Numbered from the stretch's first letter, positions 11,514 through 36,400 are shown. The stretch is DNA of 64,000 bases from Azadirachta indica (GCA_022749755.1 CM040442.1:6546457-6610456), one strand, 5' to 3'. Notes: generated by a model not told the origin, from the letters alone. Program-made: numbers and translations.

Positions 11514-12983
11514 ATGGCACAACATTTCTCAACACACACACTTCTTCTGTTAGTCTTCCTTTCTGTTTTGCCTTTTGCTAGGCCTTTTACTGTCATAATG
11601 CCAGATTCCGGTGGTTCATCGGCACTCGTCGACGGCCCGCAAAGCGGCTTCTCCATGAACAAAAATGGAGCCCGAACCGATTCCCATGAGCAAGAGGCTG
11701 TCTATGATGTAATGCGGGCTACTGGAAACGATTGGGCCACCGAGATCCCAGACGTGTGTCGTGGCCGGTGGCACGGTATTGAGTGTATGCCGGATAAAGA
11801 CAACGTGTACCACGTCGTGTCGTTGATGTTCGGAGCATTGTCTGACGACACAGCTTTTCCGACATGCGATCCGATCAGGTCTTATATTTCACAATCCATC
11901 ACTAAGCTTCCTCACCTTAGAACTTTGTTCTTCTACCGTTGCTTCACCCATAATCCTCAGCCAATTCCAGCTTTCTTGGGCCAGTTGGGCCCAACGTTAC
12001 AAACCTTAGTGCTTAGAGAAAACGGGCACGCGGGTCCAATTCCCAGCGAACTAGGCGATCTCAGTCGTTTAAAAGTTCTTGATCTTCACAAAAACAATCT
12101 CAACGGTTCAATTCCAAAATCATTAAACCAAATCACCACTTTAAGATCGTTAGATGTGAGCGGGAATAAACTAACCGGTTCACTTCCAGACTTGAGCCTC
12201 CCGGTTTTGAATGTCCTAGATTTGAACCAAAATCTCCTAATGGGTCCAATCCCCTCCAGTATTGGAACCTGTCATTCTCTGATTAAAATCGATTTTAGCC
12301 ATAATCGTCTCACCGGTCCAATACCCGATTCGATCAATAACCTCAAAGACCTTATTCTCATGGATTTGAGCTATAATCATCTCTCAAATTTTCCTGCAAC
12401 TATAAGAAATCTGAATTCCCTCCAAGCTTTGATTCTGAAGAGCAATTCAATGGGGTCGACAACAATTCCTATTGATAGCTTCACTGGCATGAAAAATTTG
12501 ATGATCCTTGTGCTTTCAAACATGAATTTACATGGTCCAATTCCAGAATCATTAGGCCAATTACCAAACCTACACGTTCTTCATCTTGATGAAAATCACT
12601 TAAATGGCTCCATCCCTGCAAATTTCAAAAACCTGAAGCACCTCAGTGAGTTAAGACTGAACAACAATCAGTTAACAGGGCCTCTTCCATTTGAAAGAGA
12701 AATGATTTGGAGAATGAAAAAAAAGCTCAGGCTTTACAACAACTCAGGACTCTGCTACAATGCAGATACCGGTTTCGAAGACGGTTTAGATTCATCAGAT
12801 ATCAGTTTGTGCGAGTCGGGTAAAGCCGGTTCAGATAGGACAGTGCAACATTTCTCTACTGTTGAAGCAGATCATGGACCAGGAACATTGAACAGAGCAA
12901 CTGGTGCAGTTCATAAAGCTTCAGGTTTTGTTAGGTTTCTTCAGCTTATTACCGTTCTTGTAGCAATTTTGATTTCACCGTAA
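11514..12983 (+). CDS. TMM: TOO MANY MOUTHS, LRR receptor-like protein for stomatal patterning
   Basis: TMM is a membrane-anchored receptor-like protein without a kinase. It works with ERECTA-family kinases to sense EPF peptides and space stomata. The gene is a single 489-codon exon, as in Arabidopsis. The first 24 residues form a signal peptide (LLLLVFLSVLPFA). The N-terminal domain has the diagnostic stretches DVMRATGNDWATEIPDVC, GRWHGIECMPDKDNVYHVV and FGALSDDTAFPTCDP. About ten plant-type leucine-rich repeats follow (LDLHKNNLNGSIP, LDLNQNLLMGPIP and so on). The juxtamembrane part has a Cys near GLCYNADTG, and the extreme C-terminus is hydrophobic (FLQLITVLVAILISP), fitting a membrane anchor. 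Near-continuous similarity along the whole length makes the assignment secure. It is divergent from the PV42-like gene, and the same pair is adjacent in Arabidopsis (recalled as At1g80080 and At1g80090). Confidence 0.97.
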   Translation: MAQHFSTHTLLLLVFLSVLPFARPFTVIMPDSGGSSALVDGPQSGFSMNKNGARTDSHEQEAVYDVMRATGNDWATEIPDVCRGRWHGIECMPDKDNVYHVVSLMFGALSDDTAFPTCDPIRSYISQSITKLPHLRTLFFYRCFTHNPQPIPAFLGQLGPTLQTLVLRENGHAGPIPSELGDLSRLKVLDLHKNNLNGSIPKSLNQITTLRSLDVSGNKLTGSLPDLSLPVLNVLDLNQNLLMGPIPSSIGTCHSLIKIDFSHNRLTGPIPDSINNLKDLILMDLSYNHLSNFPATIRNLNSLQALILKSNSMGSTTIPIDSFTGMKNLMILVLSNMNLHGPIPESLGQLPNLHVLHLDENHLNGSIPANFKNLKHLSELRLNNNQLTGPLPFEREMIWRMKKKLRLYNNSGLCYNADTGFEDGLDSSDISLCESGKAGSDRTVQHFSTVEADHGPGTLNRATGAVHKASGFVRFLQLITVLVAILISP

Positions 12984-15900
12984 GAAGAAAAGTAGAAGGC
13001 ATGTAAAGTACAGTCTCTAATAGTTACTGTCTCATAAATAAGTTAGGCTTGTTTGTTTCCCTATCTACATTAATTATAACAAGTAGCTGCAACATTTTTT
13101 TTTCACCTGTGTTTTTGACATCAGGAAAAATACTTTTCTGCAACACTTATGAGTTTTGACAGAGTAAGTTCACCCTGATCCTTAAATTATTTTACTTTTC
13201 ACTTTCCACGGTCAACTGGTACTGCTAATTCTCTCTTTTGTTTGTAACTCTTAAAGGTAATAATTATTAATCCATTTTAAAAAGGTGAGCCACTTTATTT
13301 GACAAGTTTAATAAAATTAATATTATACTAGAAAATATATATGTATATATAAAATTAATTGCTGTGCGTACGTTACGTATCATACTTTAAAAGGTTTGAA
13401 ATCCGACAAATTTTCCAAGTTAAAAAATTTGAAGCTCAAAAGTGAATAATATTATGTTAAAAAAATATTATCTGTAATACTTATTCGCCCATATTTTAAG
13501 AAAAATGTCATTTTGATACGTACTATCAAATGGGTTGTTTTTGGACTTCTTGTTTCTATCAAATAATTGAACTAAATAATTGAAAATATTTCACTGCCTA
13601 AAAATTTTTTTAAAAAAAAAAATAGAAAAGAAATGTAACATATCATGATTGAAAAATGCTAGAATACAAATTAAAAGTAACATGGAATGATGAATATATG
13701 AAAAGAGGATAAATTATAGGAACATATTATAAGAACATACCCATTTGCAGATTTGTCTTCTAGGGTTCACTCACAAGCTTAGCTTTGGTTGTTTTGTATA
13801 TATCATTTTGTTTCTCTTCTCTGACATCAATAATTGGTAGGCCTACCAACTCTGTAAATTTGGAGCAACATAGAGGGAAAATTATACTGTATGTTTGTTT
13901 TTTTTCATAATATAATTGTTACAAACTAATAAATATTTCTATGTTTTATATATATATATATACATATAGATGTAAAAGTATTGTGTCGGTTGTCAAGTAT
14001 ATGTCATATATTTATACGAGAGTAAAAATATGATAATAATATAATACGATTGTGTTAATTTATATTAATAAAATTTGTGTTAATACTATAATTAGGATTG
14101 TACAAACTGATTTTTAATATGAATAATATTACGGTGTCTTAGAAAATACCATTTTGATTTTTAATTGACGTGAATTAAATTAATAAATATAAATGTAATT
14201 AATTGGTATGAGTATAGATACTGTTATTGTTAATTTTTTTTTTTTTAACAAGTGTGTATTGAAATTGTAGTTGTCTTCCTCATTGGCTGCACAAATTGAC
14301 ATGCACAAAAATCAAGCCAAAGCCTCACTTCTTCCAAAATCCTAACTAATTAAACCATAAATAAAATAAATTTATTCCATTATCTTCTCGTGCCCTGTTC
14401 TATCAATTCAAACCAAAATATTCCTACCTTCTTGGTATCTTTAATTATTATTTTTATTGTTATTATTACTATTTTACATATATTGCATATAACACATCAT
14501 ATCTTGTTTTATTTTAATATAAATTACTAATATCAAAAAGATTACCCTCGTTCAATACTAAACTCACCTCTCGTTGAGAGGTGTGATCCAAAATATTTTT
14601 TTAATTTATATTTAGTGTGTAAATCTTTCAAAAAAAAAAAAAATTATTAAAATTAATAATATAATATTATAAATTATGAGAAAATTTAACTATTTAATTT
14701 TTTGAATATTATATATTATCTGTATAATTTATTAATATTATATTAAAAATTTATCGTGAATAAAAAATTTTAATTGAATTTAGTCAAATACTGTTTAAAA
14801 ATTTACACCCAATTTAAACAATACCATGATATCAAATAAAGCTACTATAGGTACATATTTATTTTATACCCACTAGTATTACATTAAACATTAAAAATTA
14901 TAAAACCAAATTTTTTTGACTTTAAAACTATGTCACCCTCACCCCACTTGTTTGTACGTTTAAATGCCACCATCATTTTTATTTCTTTTTTATTTTATTA
15001 TTGTTATTGCAATCGATTAAAATGACCTCCACATTTTTTAACCCAATTTTAATTCCAACTACTCTTTTTATTATTATTATTTATGTTTTGTCCCCCAAAT
15101 GATCATACTATCATTTCTTTGCTGTTGTGGATTTTATTTTAATTACTATTTGATAAAACTATCTCTTTTTTTTAATTTTTAAAAATGTTTTATGAAATAA
15201 AATGTTAATGAAATGGGTTTTTTTCCTACTAAATAATTAATAAATAATAAAATACAAATTATACCCAAAAGAGTTTTTTCTATTATTATTGTTAAAAAAA
15301 TCATAATTTCTAAAAGAGGTTGTCGGCAGGATGTATAAATAAAAATATATATCATTTTTTGAAATAAATATATTTTTTTTTATTCATTTGAGGTTATATG
15401 ATACGTGCAATGAGTTATAAAAATTTGATGTAATGTTTATCGCAAATATTTTAAATAATGTGAGATTTATCATATGAGATAGTCATCTAATATAAAAATT
15501 TTATTAATAAATACCACATCACATGTTTTAATTTTCATCTCATATTAAAAAAGGCCATATTAAATTTCAAATATATATATATATATATGAAACTATAAAA
15601 GTATTAATTAAGGCAATTAATACATCAATGTTTATCTTGGTCTCATTTATTTTGTTACCCAGTTGCAACCCTTAACAAATATATATACAATAAAAGTAAT
15701 TCATTTTATACATATTTATAAAAATCAATGAAATAATAATATATTATCATAGTTGAAATTTAATATTATATAAAAATAATTTCATCATTTTAGTATCAAT
15801 AACAAAAATTAATATCAATAAATTATAATTTTTTTATATACTCATACTTCTTATATTTATCAAAATTATCCTAGGTAATAACCACAATGTTTTTATAATT

Positions 15901-17521
15901 TTCTATGATGAATTCATAGTAAAATCATGTTACTTAAAAAAAAAGAATAATGTACTTTTTATGACTTATTAATTAAGAATCTTAAAATGAAAAGGTTTAA
16001 GTAATCCAAATCAGAGATGCTGATAGATGTTGTAGAGGTTAACAGGATAAGATCATGGGGATGTGCTGTAAATTGCTTTAGGACAAGATCTGATTTTGAT
16101 GTTTTTGTTATTTTTTTCAATTTTTTTTTTTCATTTAAATAACGTTCATAGTTTATGAAATGTCATATATTATTAAAATACTCAAATGCATAACAACTGT
16201 TAAAAGATTATAATAAAGCAAATTGGGTAATAACATTATGGTCCTTGAATTCTTATAAAATAAAAAAAATAATTTTCTAATTTTTTTAGTATAGAACTTT
16301 ATACCTACTAGAAACTCATTAAAATAAAACGTATAAATGTTTGTAAAATAACATTTCTTTCTCATAAAGTACTTAAATTTACTTTCATTTTAAATAAACC
16401 TCTCATTTATTAGTACTGCAGTTATATTAAATAATTGTTGTTACGACATTGTTATAAATAGTAAATTTTTTTAACTTAAATTTTTTATAGTAACATTTAA
16501 TGTTAAAAACTCATTTTATTTTTATCATCAAAATGAATGTATTTATGATAATTTAAGTTTAATTAGAAAATAAGTATTATTTGTGTTGGGTACACTACTT
16601 GTTATGAATTGATTTTTAAGTTTTAAAGTAAAAAAAAAAAAATTTATACAATTAAAAGAACTCAAAACTAATTTAATTTAGACTTGCTCTTATTAATGGT
16701 GTAAGATATGATAGTCATTAATAGGTAAACATTTATGTCATTGTTATTGGAAAAAAAAAAAAAAAAGAAGATAGGGATCGTCTACCAAAGCATATAAGTC
16801 CTATTAACAATCATTAGTAGAGCACGATAGCAGGGGCTCTTGTAAAATAATTACAAACTATATCTTTTACTGTATTTTTACCAAAGTTTAAGGATTTAAA
16901 TGTTATTATCCCAATCCACAAATCAAAATTCAACTGGAAGAAACGAAGAAATACAGAAACATTTAGATACGTGATGCCCACCGAGACAACCAAAATACTC
17001 AGTAATTTTAAAAGAAAAGAAATACTTTACAAGTAAGGTGGTCCCCACAAGCATTTTGAAAATTGAAAGAAAAGGAAAGGAACAGAAACAGCAACAGCTA
17101 TAGAGAAGAGAAGGTAGTGCTGTGTTATTGGATTGAATTTGTATGTAGACCCTCTTCATTTGCAGCTACAAAGACTTGTCTTCGCCTACACTCTTCTCCT
17201 TTCCTTCATTTCTTCTTAATTTTTTTTTTTGTTTTTCTTTTTCTTAGGGTTTATTCAGACCTAAGCGCAGCGCTCTGCTGAAGAAAGGGCAAAGATTTAG
17301 TAATATAAATATAAAATACATAAAAAAGACAAAAGAAATGTGTGTTGCTCACGCAAAAGTGTTACGCTCAGAATCTCAGCATCATCAGCAGCCACTTAGC
17401 AACAACGAACTCTGAGAGGGAAAAGTAAGAAGGGCCCAGAGAGCAGGAATCGGGAAGTCGTCGGAGAGGGACAAAGAAAGAGAGAACGGGAAGTGGGTTT
17501 TGGTTGTTGTTTGAGGTTGAA
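12984..17521. other. AT-rich spacer of about 4.5 kb
   Basis: After the TMM 3' UTR the sequence is mostly A/T runs, short TA repeats (near 13950 and 15570) and poly-A or poly-T tracts. No exon, transposon protein or RNA gene could be supported. Two short stretches of higher complexity stand out at about 16005-16100 and 16770-16850. The last 400 bp (from about 17100) should be the promoter and leader of the Pti1-like kinase gene. Confidence 0.6.
14565..14583. repeat. Short perfect hairpin
   Basis: CACCTCTC, a 3-base loop and GAGAGGTG form a perfect 8-bp inverted repeat in an AT-rich desert. No gene end lies nearby, so it is not an obvious terminator. It may be a decayed transposon end or chance. 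Confidence 0.55.
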
Positions 17522-20039
17522 ATGGCGTTTGGCTCTATTTTTTGTTGTGGGAGGGCTTCAGATCGGTATGTTAATCTATCGCTTGATTGAAAATTGAGTT
17601 TTTCCTTTTCCGTCATCTGTTTACTATTGTAATTCTTTTTCTTTTTTGGGTATGATTTTGTTTTATATTTGATGGTTGTTGTGATGAGCTTGTTTTGTTA
17701 TTGGATATGCAAATTTAAGATTTCCGAACGCAGGTAGCTGAGTTGAGCATAGTTAATATTCATGATAGGTAAAAAAATAAAATTACATGAAAAAAAATTT
17801 TTTTTTTTTTCTTTCTTTGAAGCTGGCAAATAGGGGCAAATCTCTATCTGTGTTTTGATGTTCTGTTTTCCGTTGGTAGTTTTATTTATAGGGTATGGTA
17901 TTTTATAGGAAAGAGAAAGGAAAGAAGCAACCAACGTGGAGGATCTTCTCATTGAAGGAATTACACTCTGCTACAAACAATTTCAATTATGATAACAAGC
18001 TTGGAGAAGGGGGATTCGGCAGTGTTTACTGGGGTCAGCTTTGGGATGGATCACAAGTAATCAATCCACTTTTCAGCTAACATCATTTTTTGGGTTAACA
18101 ATATTATTGCAGTTTCAAATTTTTTTATTTTGGGTTATGTTAAATTTTTCATGTGAATGTCGCTATCTTTGACTGTGTTTGACTGTAAGGTATAATTGTA
18201 TGTAGTGAAAGAACCGGGTTCAATTGCTGATTTAAGTAAAATCTAACAAGTACTAGATGCTGCTTTTAAGTTCCCATTGCCATAGTGTGGAGTTTTCTAT
18301 CTAACTATCTAATAGTTACTATTAACAGTCTAGTTAGGTTCATGATCTTGCTGATAGCTCGAGATTTATACCAATTAGTGGATTGGTAAATGATGGAGAG
18401 AAATTGCTTGTGTTTTTGTGTATGGAAAACTTGATTTAGAAAAGTGAGATACAGTGGTGATTGTCTCCGGGAGGAGGGAAAGTCAAGAGAGTTGAGTTAA
18501 AAGTAGGTTTAGAAAATAGAAATGAGCTTTATGATCAAAGTCAGCTTGTCTTTGACTGTGAACTTGAGCTTGTCTTTTCTTAAGACTGGTGGAACTGAAC
18601 ACACTAACAAGCAAGTAGAATCAATGCTTCACTAGTCGACCATAGAGAAGGCAGCACGGTCATGTCAATGTCCTTCCCCGTCTCATGCTACTTTTTGATT
18701 TATTTTCTAAAATATCTCTAGCTGGGGATTTCTGGTGCTGTAAACCATGTCGTTTGAATGTTCCAGTAGTGGCTGAGAGAAATATAGCAAAATAAAATTA
18801 CGAAGATAAAGATTTGTTAATCTATAATTCTCAAAATAAAGACCATCTAGCATGCTCACAAATCTTATATCCCTTTTTGAGAATATCATTGACATCAACC
18901 CCACAAGATTTGGCTGAAAGAAAGAGAAATGGGTAGGAATGTGCTGAGCTGAGACCTGTTGTTATGGAATGTTTAGACATACTGAAAAAGTAATCTATTC
19001 TGTCGAAACAAAGTAATGCTCTTGATTCATATGCAGATTGCGGTTAAGAGATTAAAAGTTTGGAGCAATAAAGCAGAGATGGAATTTGCTGTTGAAGTTG
19101 AGATACTGGCACGAGTTCGGCACAAGAATTTGTTGACTTTGCGTGGCTATTGTGCTGAGGGACAGGAGCGTTTGATTGTATATGACTATATGCCTAATTT
19201 GAGCTTGCTCTCTCATCTTCACGGGCAACACTCAGCAGAATGCCTTCTCGATTGGAACAGAAGGATGAATATTGCAATAGGTTCTGCAGAGGGAATTGCG
19301 TAAGTATTAACTAAACTGTTGTCTAGTATTACTTCAATTGCTACATGTACTAACCTCTCAATTTGATTGATCTAGCTATCTTCACCACCATGCTACCCCA
19401 CATATAATCCATAGAGACGTCAAAGCTAGCAATGTGTTGCTAGATTCTGATTTTCAGGCTCAAGTTGCTGATTTTGGATTTGCTAAGTTAATTCCTGATG
19501 GTGCTACACATGTGACCACAAGAGTTAAGGGTACCCTTGGCTACCTTGCCCCTGAATATGCAATGTTAGGGAAAGCATCAGAGAGTTGTGATGTTTATAG
19601 CTTTGGCATTCTCTTGTTGGAGCTGGGCAGTGGCAAGAAACCCATTGAAAAAGTTAATTCTGCAATTAAACGCACTATTACAGATTGGGCTCTGCCACTG
19701 GCTTGTGAGAAGAAGTTCAGTGAGCTCGCAGATCCAAAGCTAAATGGAAAGTTTGTAGAAGAAGAGTTGAAACGAGTTGTCCTCGTTGCACTCGTATGCG
19801 CTCAAAGTAAGCCCGAGAACAGACCCACCATGCTAGAGGTGGTAGAACTACTGAAGGGAGAATCAAAGGAGAAGTTGGCTGAACTTGAAAAAGATGAACT
19901 GTTCAAGAGCCCTCAGCCAACAGATTATAACGATGAGACAACAGCTGCAGAAGATAGCTCGGACTTGATCTCAGAAGAGAAGGATCTTAAACAGGAGTCT
20001 AAGGAGGAGATTGAACCTGAGAAAACTGAAAATAGCTGA
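17522..20039 (+). CDS. Pti1-like receptor-like cytoplasmic kinase (RLCK VIII)
   Basis: A Ser/Thr protein kinase of the Pti1 group, which relays signals downstream of receptor kinases or AGC kinases such as OXI1. Four exons are 17522-17565, 17909-18056, 19037-19299 and 19376-20039 (TGA), giving 372 residues, a normal Pti1 length. The start MAFGSIFCCG has a Cys pair (8-9) that could be palmitoylated. The kinase domain opens with WRIFSLKELHSATNNFN. It has the glycine loop G47-G52, VAIK-type Lys68, catalytic loop HRDVKASN (Asp166), DFG (184-186) and APEYA. The C-terminal tail is acidic and rich in Glu and Lys. All catalytic residues are present, so it should be active. Very close resemblance to the Arabidopsis protein I recall as At3g15890, which sits close to PIFI and PDCT there, supports ancestral linkage. 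Confidence 0.95.
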
Positions 20040-20693
20040 AGCTACTTGTGGCCATGAAATTGTTTAGATATAATACGTTGCATAGATTGGTTTTTCCCAG
20101 TAATGGTGCTGGCTGCTCATTTATTAGTATTGCAGGAAGCATGTTTTCTTAAAGAGTGCTGTGAGATTGGTGTGGGTTCTATTTAATGTAAATGAATGAT
20201 TCAGGACTCTTTCTTGTGTTTACTGGTATTTTTCACTTTTTTCTCTGCTTAATTTAAGTATCGAGGCTGGCAGTCACAGGTAACACGAGTATTGTGTGAG
20301 ATCTTGTTATTGAAAAAATTACCTCTCCCCTTTAAAGCGTCGAAGAGTAAGGGGATCGAGGAATATTGAAAGGACTTGCGTGCAGAGAGCAACATGGAAC
20401 AAGTTAATCTGTGAAGGCGCAGAGCATCTAACAATGGGAATCGAGGCTAGAGCATTACTGGAGATGTACGAACTTCATTACCTTATATTTACAGCTCAAA
20501 ATATCATTGTACATAAGAGACTTACAACTATTCCCAAAGAGAAATAAACATGTTCTATATAACAACAAAAAAGGGGGGCGCTGCTTCATCCCCAGGTTGC
20601 CGGGTAAAATCTTACAACAATACTTCTTTTTTCAAGAAAATGCTACAATTAGTTCAATGTTAGCTTATAGCATCAAGTGGCATCGAGACATTT
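20040..20693. other. Spacer between the convergent Pti1-like kinase and PRP8 genes
   Basis: 654 bp holding two facing 3' UTRs. No coding signal is visible. A short frame on the minus strand at 20249-20434 has no recognisable content. Confidence 0.65.
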
Positions 20694-31730
<11,037 letters not shown>

Positions 31731-33441
31731 CACGTTTGATTTGTATCCAGCTCTTTAAGATCTGCGTCAAAACAAACTCTAGAAACCCCAAAAAACCCCA
31801 CTGCTGCTGCTATGGTAATTGCAGTAATTGTTACGCGAATTTCTTTATTGGGTTCTGCTTCTATGAAAATGGAAAAATGTTAGGGTTTTGGATTTCTCTC
31901 GCTTTCCCCCTCACTGTCGGGAGAGTTTAGTGAGAAATTAGAGCTAGTGAAAAGTCGGGGTTTTGATTTTATATCTTGTCAAAGATAGAATGGCGGTTGC
32001 ACGTGACTTGCGCGTAAGTAATACATGGACCAACTTATATGAGTTTTGGTTCTAAAATATGGGCTTGGCCTGTTATTATCTTGGGCCTGTTCTAAAATAT
32101 GAACCGACTTCTTTTCTAGCAAATCGAACCCAAATGAAATTTGTATAGGTGGAGATTTATGTTTATATAGAATAAAAAATAAATAAATAAAGAAAAGGAT
32201 TTTTATCAAATAAAGAGAGTTTTGTACATGATCAAAAGATAAGGGATGGAAAAAAGGACCAATTAAAGAGAGCAAAGTAGGTGGAGTAATTGAATCTTAT
32301 ACTAAAAATTTATAAAAAAATGAAATTAAACATTAAATATTATTGTACATAAATTCTTATTTAAGTAATTGAGAGCTTGTACGAGAAACCATAACACATC
32401 AAATGAATTATAAACTATTTCTTATAAAAACCATCCATTGGTCTTTATTAAATATATAAATTTTGCATAATTGGTTTGAGAAGTGCTTAGACAATTAAGC
32501 TATAAAATATTTTGGTGAATTTTTTAAGAAAATTTGGATATTAATTATAATTTTATACAATTCCACAAAGTTGTGAAATAAATAACAAACTTTTACAAGT
32601 TTGAAATTAGATTAATCTTATAATTATTTTTGATGGGCACCTTCGTTCAAATATGTTATAGCTTATTTGTTTCTCATGTGATTTGACTTTTATGTTAAAA
32701 TTTTTTATCCAATGTAGTATTTAATATAAACTGTAAAATGATTTAATAAATATGATTACAAAAAGGGTAGTAATAATTTTTATCTCTAAATGACAGTAAA
32801 ATAATAAATTTAGACATAATTTTCTCAATTTTAGCATTTTAAAAGTTACATCGTCATATACTGGATTAAGAAACAAAGGCAGCCATGCGCCGTGCACATG
32901 CAGGGACTAAATTGTTAAAATTAGATAAAGTATATTCGTGTTTTTATTGTACCAAAAATTAGGGATGAAAATATTGTTTTCCCGACTCGAAAACCGGGCC
33001 AAAATCCAAAACGGGAACCCGGTCCACAAGCCAACCATTCACCGACCGTAAAAATCAAAAAGGATTTACCAATTCAACAGTCAACACACAGGAGACGATG
33101 CATACTCGCCATGAACACAAAAAATAGTAAAATCGTAAATGAAAATGGCCACGTGTCATTCTTCCTGAGCGAGTACACTCAGCAACGCGTACTGTCAACT
33201 CAAAACCCGCTCATATCTCCTGAAACCTGAGGATACGAAAATAATCCCGCCCGCAACGGTCTCTTCCCGAAAACCAGCACCAACCAAACAAATAAACAGA
33301 CGAAAACAAACACAGAAACGAAACAAAAAGCTGACAGCAAATTCTGTGATGAAACCCTAGAATTTCAAATTTAATATAATCTGCTTGAAAACAAAAGTTA
33401 GGATAATTAATATTTTGTGTTCCCGTAGGGTAGTAGAGACA
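31731..33441. other. Divergent spacer between PRP8 and the ubiquitin-like gene
   Basis: About 1.7 kb. The first 250 bp is the PRP8 leader and proximal promoter, GC-richer with CT tracts. The middle (32280-32900) is AT-rich and featureless. From about 33000 the composition rises again, which fits the promoter and leader of the next gene. The sequence just before its ATG (TTTTGTGTTCCCGTAG ending at 33427) looks like a splice acceptor, so that gene may have a 5' UTR intron whose donor I could not place. Confidence 0.55.
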
Positions 33442-36400
33442 ATGGTGAGAGTTTTGATTGAGAGGCGATGCGTAGCTCCACTGACAATCAACGACGACGA
33501 TGATCTTGGCGATTACGAGGGGAGTCTACGGAAATTGTCGTACCTTAAGCTTCCGCAGACTCGACTCAAGCTCTCTGTTTTGAAGCTCGACGGCTCTCTC
33601 TTCGGTGCGTCACTCTTTATCCTTTTCTGTTTGTCCCTTTTCTTTTTTGTAATTTTTTATTCTTGGAAAGTTGAAAAATTGCTTTTTTTTCTATTATCTA
33701 ATTTTCTAAAATTGATTGAGGATGTGTTTGGAAGGGTTTCGTGGGATGTATGTTTCACAAAAGCATTTTTTTTTTTGGGTGTAAAACGGTGTTTCTGGAA
33801 ATGCATTCTATTTTTCAGAAAGCGCTCTGTGTATTTTTCTGATATAAAAAGCGTTTTCTAAAACAGTAGGTTATTTGAGAAGCACTCGAAGCGCTTTTTA
33901 TCCTAAAGTAATTTTTAGAATCTAGATAATATTATTCCATTAAGTACTTTGATGAAAGGACTCCAAATGCTTTATCATGGCATTTTTTTTATTCCAGTCA
34001 ATTATTACAAAATGGGCCCGAAAGCATTTTTGAGTATTAGGAATCGCGTCGACAATAGCAAAAGAACTTCCAAGTGAACCTAAAAACGGAGAAAGAACAG
34101 CTGAACATGAATATATCGGTGATTCTTTTCTTCATTTGTTTGCTCTTTAAAAATATTAAGTATTTTGGGAAGAACAGAAATTTTGTTATTTAAATGTTAA
34201 ATGGGAATTTTCGACATTGTTACAGAATTGTCTCTGTTGCCTATGTCAGTAACAACCAACAATGGGGAAAATATATTGAGGGAGTCACTTCTTGTATTTT
34301 TCAAGACGACATTTTTTGGATTTGATGACATTAAGAATTTGGTTTCGCAGATATTTACATTGATCGGAATGCCTCAGTGGCAGATCTCAAACAAGCAATA
34401 GAGGAAGTTTTTACTTTGTCGCCCAGGGAAGATCAAGGCACAATTTCTTGGTAAAATATCAAATTTCTGATTATACATGCTGCTGTTGGTGAATGCAGTG
34501 TTTGATGATTTGAATTGATTGATTACCGTTATGATTTTCACGAGCTCAGGATGCATGTCTGGGGACACTTTTGCTTGTGTTATGATGGTCAAAAGCTGGT
34601 TAATGACAAAGTTCATGTTCGGGATTTGAAGATCAGGGATGGCGATCAGGTTTGTGATTCTTTTTCATGTTTAAGAAATGCACAAGTAGACTTGTCTCTG
34701 TGGCATATGAGCTTGTTTGTTTGTAGTTTGCAAGTTAGTAACCTAGTAGATGATAGCACGCTTACAAATTTGAAGATTTACCATTGCATCTAACAAATTA
34801 ATTCCCTGTAGGTAATATTCTTTAGAAATACATATGTTTTGAATCCCAAAACCTGACTATTTGGTCTGTCAGGAACCCTGTTGACTAAAACTGTCCTTTT
34901 GTGTTTAGGTGTTCTTTTATAAACATGTTAACTTGGTCATCATTTTATATCCTTTTATGTTGAGATATTGACACATTCACTTAGTTCTTCTAGAGCATAT
35001 TCCATTGAATGCACAAGTAGTAAGGAGGGAATGCATCAAATTCAGTAACTAAATTGGTGGCTTTACTGGCTAATATTGTGGATTATTCTTGGTAAAATGC
35101 TTGAAATTTATAAACTTGGTAAGAAAGGGTCCTGGTTAGAGATTTTAATATGACATGAAATTTGGTTAGAAATTTTCTTGCTTTCAAATTAATGATAGCA
35201 ACATGGCAAACTTAATTCTTTGCATCCTTTTAAAGTTGGACACTGCAAATCCAAGTAAAACTATCTTTAAAGTTGTATTTCAGTTGTACGAGTCAGTAGT
35301 CACTGTTCATGATTCTTATGAGGGGTTTGCTAATAATTTTCTCTTGAATAAATAGTAGCACCTAATGATAACAATAATATTGCCATAAGTTTATACATGC
35401 CATTCAACTTAACTTCTTTTCTAATTGTTGTAATTATTTGGCATTAAAAATTCTGGTTCTCCACCTCAAAAGTTTTTAATTGTCAATTACTTCATAACTT
35501 AATTGAATCTTTTCTCCGTTATTCCCCCAGTTAGCCAGCACTCAGTAGACCCAACTTTTTTGGAGTTCTTTGCTCCCTATCTTCTTCACAAGAAATTGGA
35601 GCCCATTTTAGATATTTCAGATGTGAGAATGAAAGTTTGTAGATCTGCATTGTTGCTATATTCTTGGTTTTCACAAATCCTTGTTGGGAAGTTCACGGAC
35701 TGAGCTATTCTTGGATTATTTGTTTTTCTTTATTTCATTTCTCTCTGCTGCTTATAAGTTTCTCTAATATTTCTTTTTGTGGTACATGCAGCTTCAATTT
35801 ATTAGGCACTTGTCCCTTGACTACTTACATTCAAAAAGACGATCTAAAATTAAGAGAGCTGCTTGTCAACAATATCCAATGTAAGAATCTCTGTTTGATT
35901 CATGACAATGGTTACTCATGTCTAAGTTTTGCATTTTCACGGCCCTGTTACATAAGTTACAGCATGTTTCAGAACTGCTCATGCATGCAGTAGACAATCA
36001 CAGTTACTAATTTAGACATTTAAAGATTGCCATTACAGTGCTCCAAATTGTTGTGTCGGACAAAGTTAAGATGCTTACAAGAAAAACAAGATAACAAAAT
36101 GAAAGAACTTGATTGCCTAGTGAATGGATATAAACTAAAACAGCTCTTTCCTTCTAAAGTAAAGAACGAAAAGACATTTGTTCACATTATTTCATTATAT
36201 TTGTTAATACATGGCTTATCAAGAAATGGAACTGAAAACTCTTGTTGTTATAAGGTCATCTTTGGGATCGGATGTGCATGAATACGACAAACATGATGTG
36301 GTTCCTGGTAAAGACAATATAGAAGATCAAGAAGATGTAAGCTCTTCATCAGCACCAGAAGCTACAAAAAATGGCAGTCTTGTTGATAAAGACAGTTTAG

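Noticed and set aside
16153..16365. 70-codon minus-strand frame
   Set aside because: Made of Phe, Tyr, Ile and Lys codons, as expected from AT-rich DNA by chance.
36027..36281. Alternative coding exon in the ubiquitin-like gene
   Set aside because: Joining exon 4 to the acceptor at 36038 gives a stop within a dozen codons. The 36027 frame needs a phase that exon 4 does not supply, and it does not lead into the conserved C-terminus.
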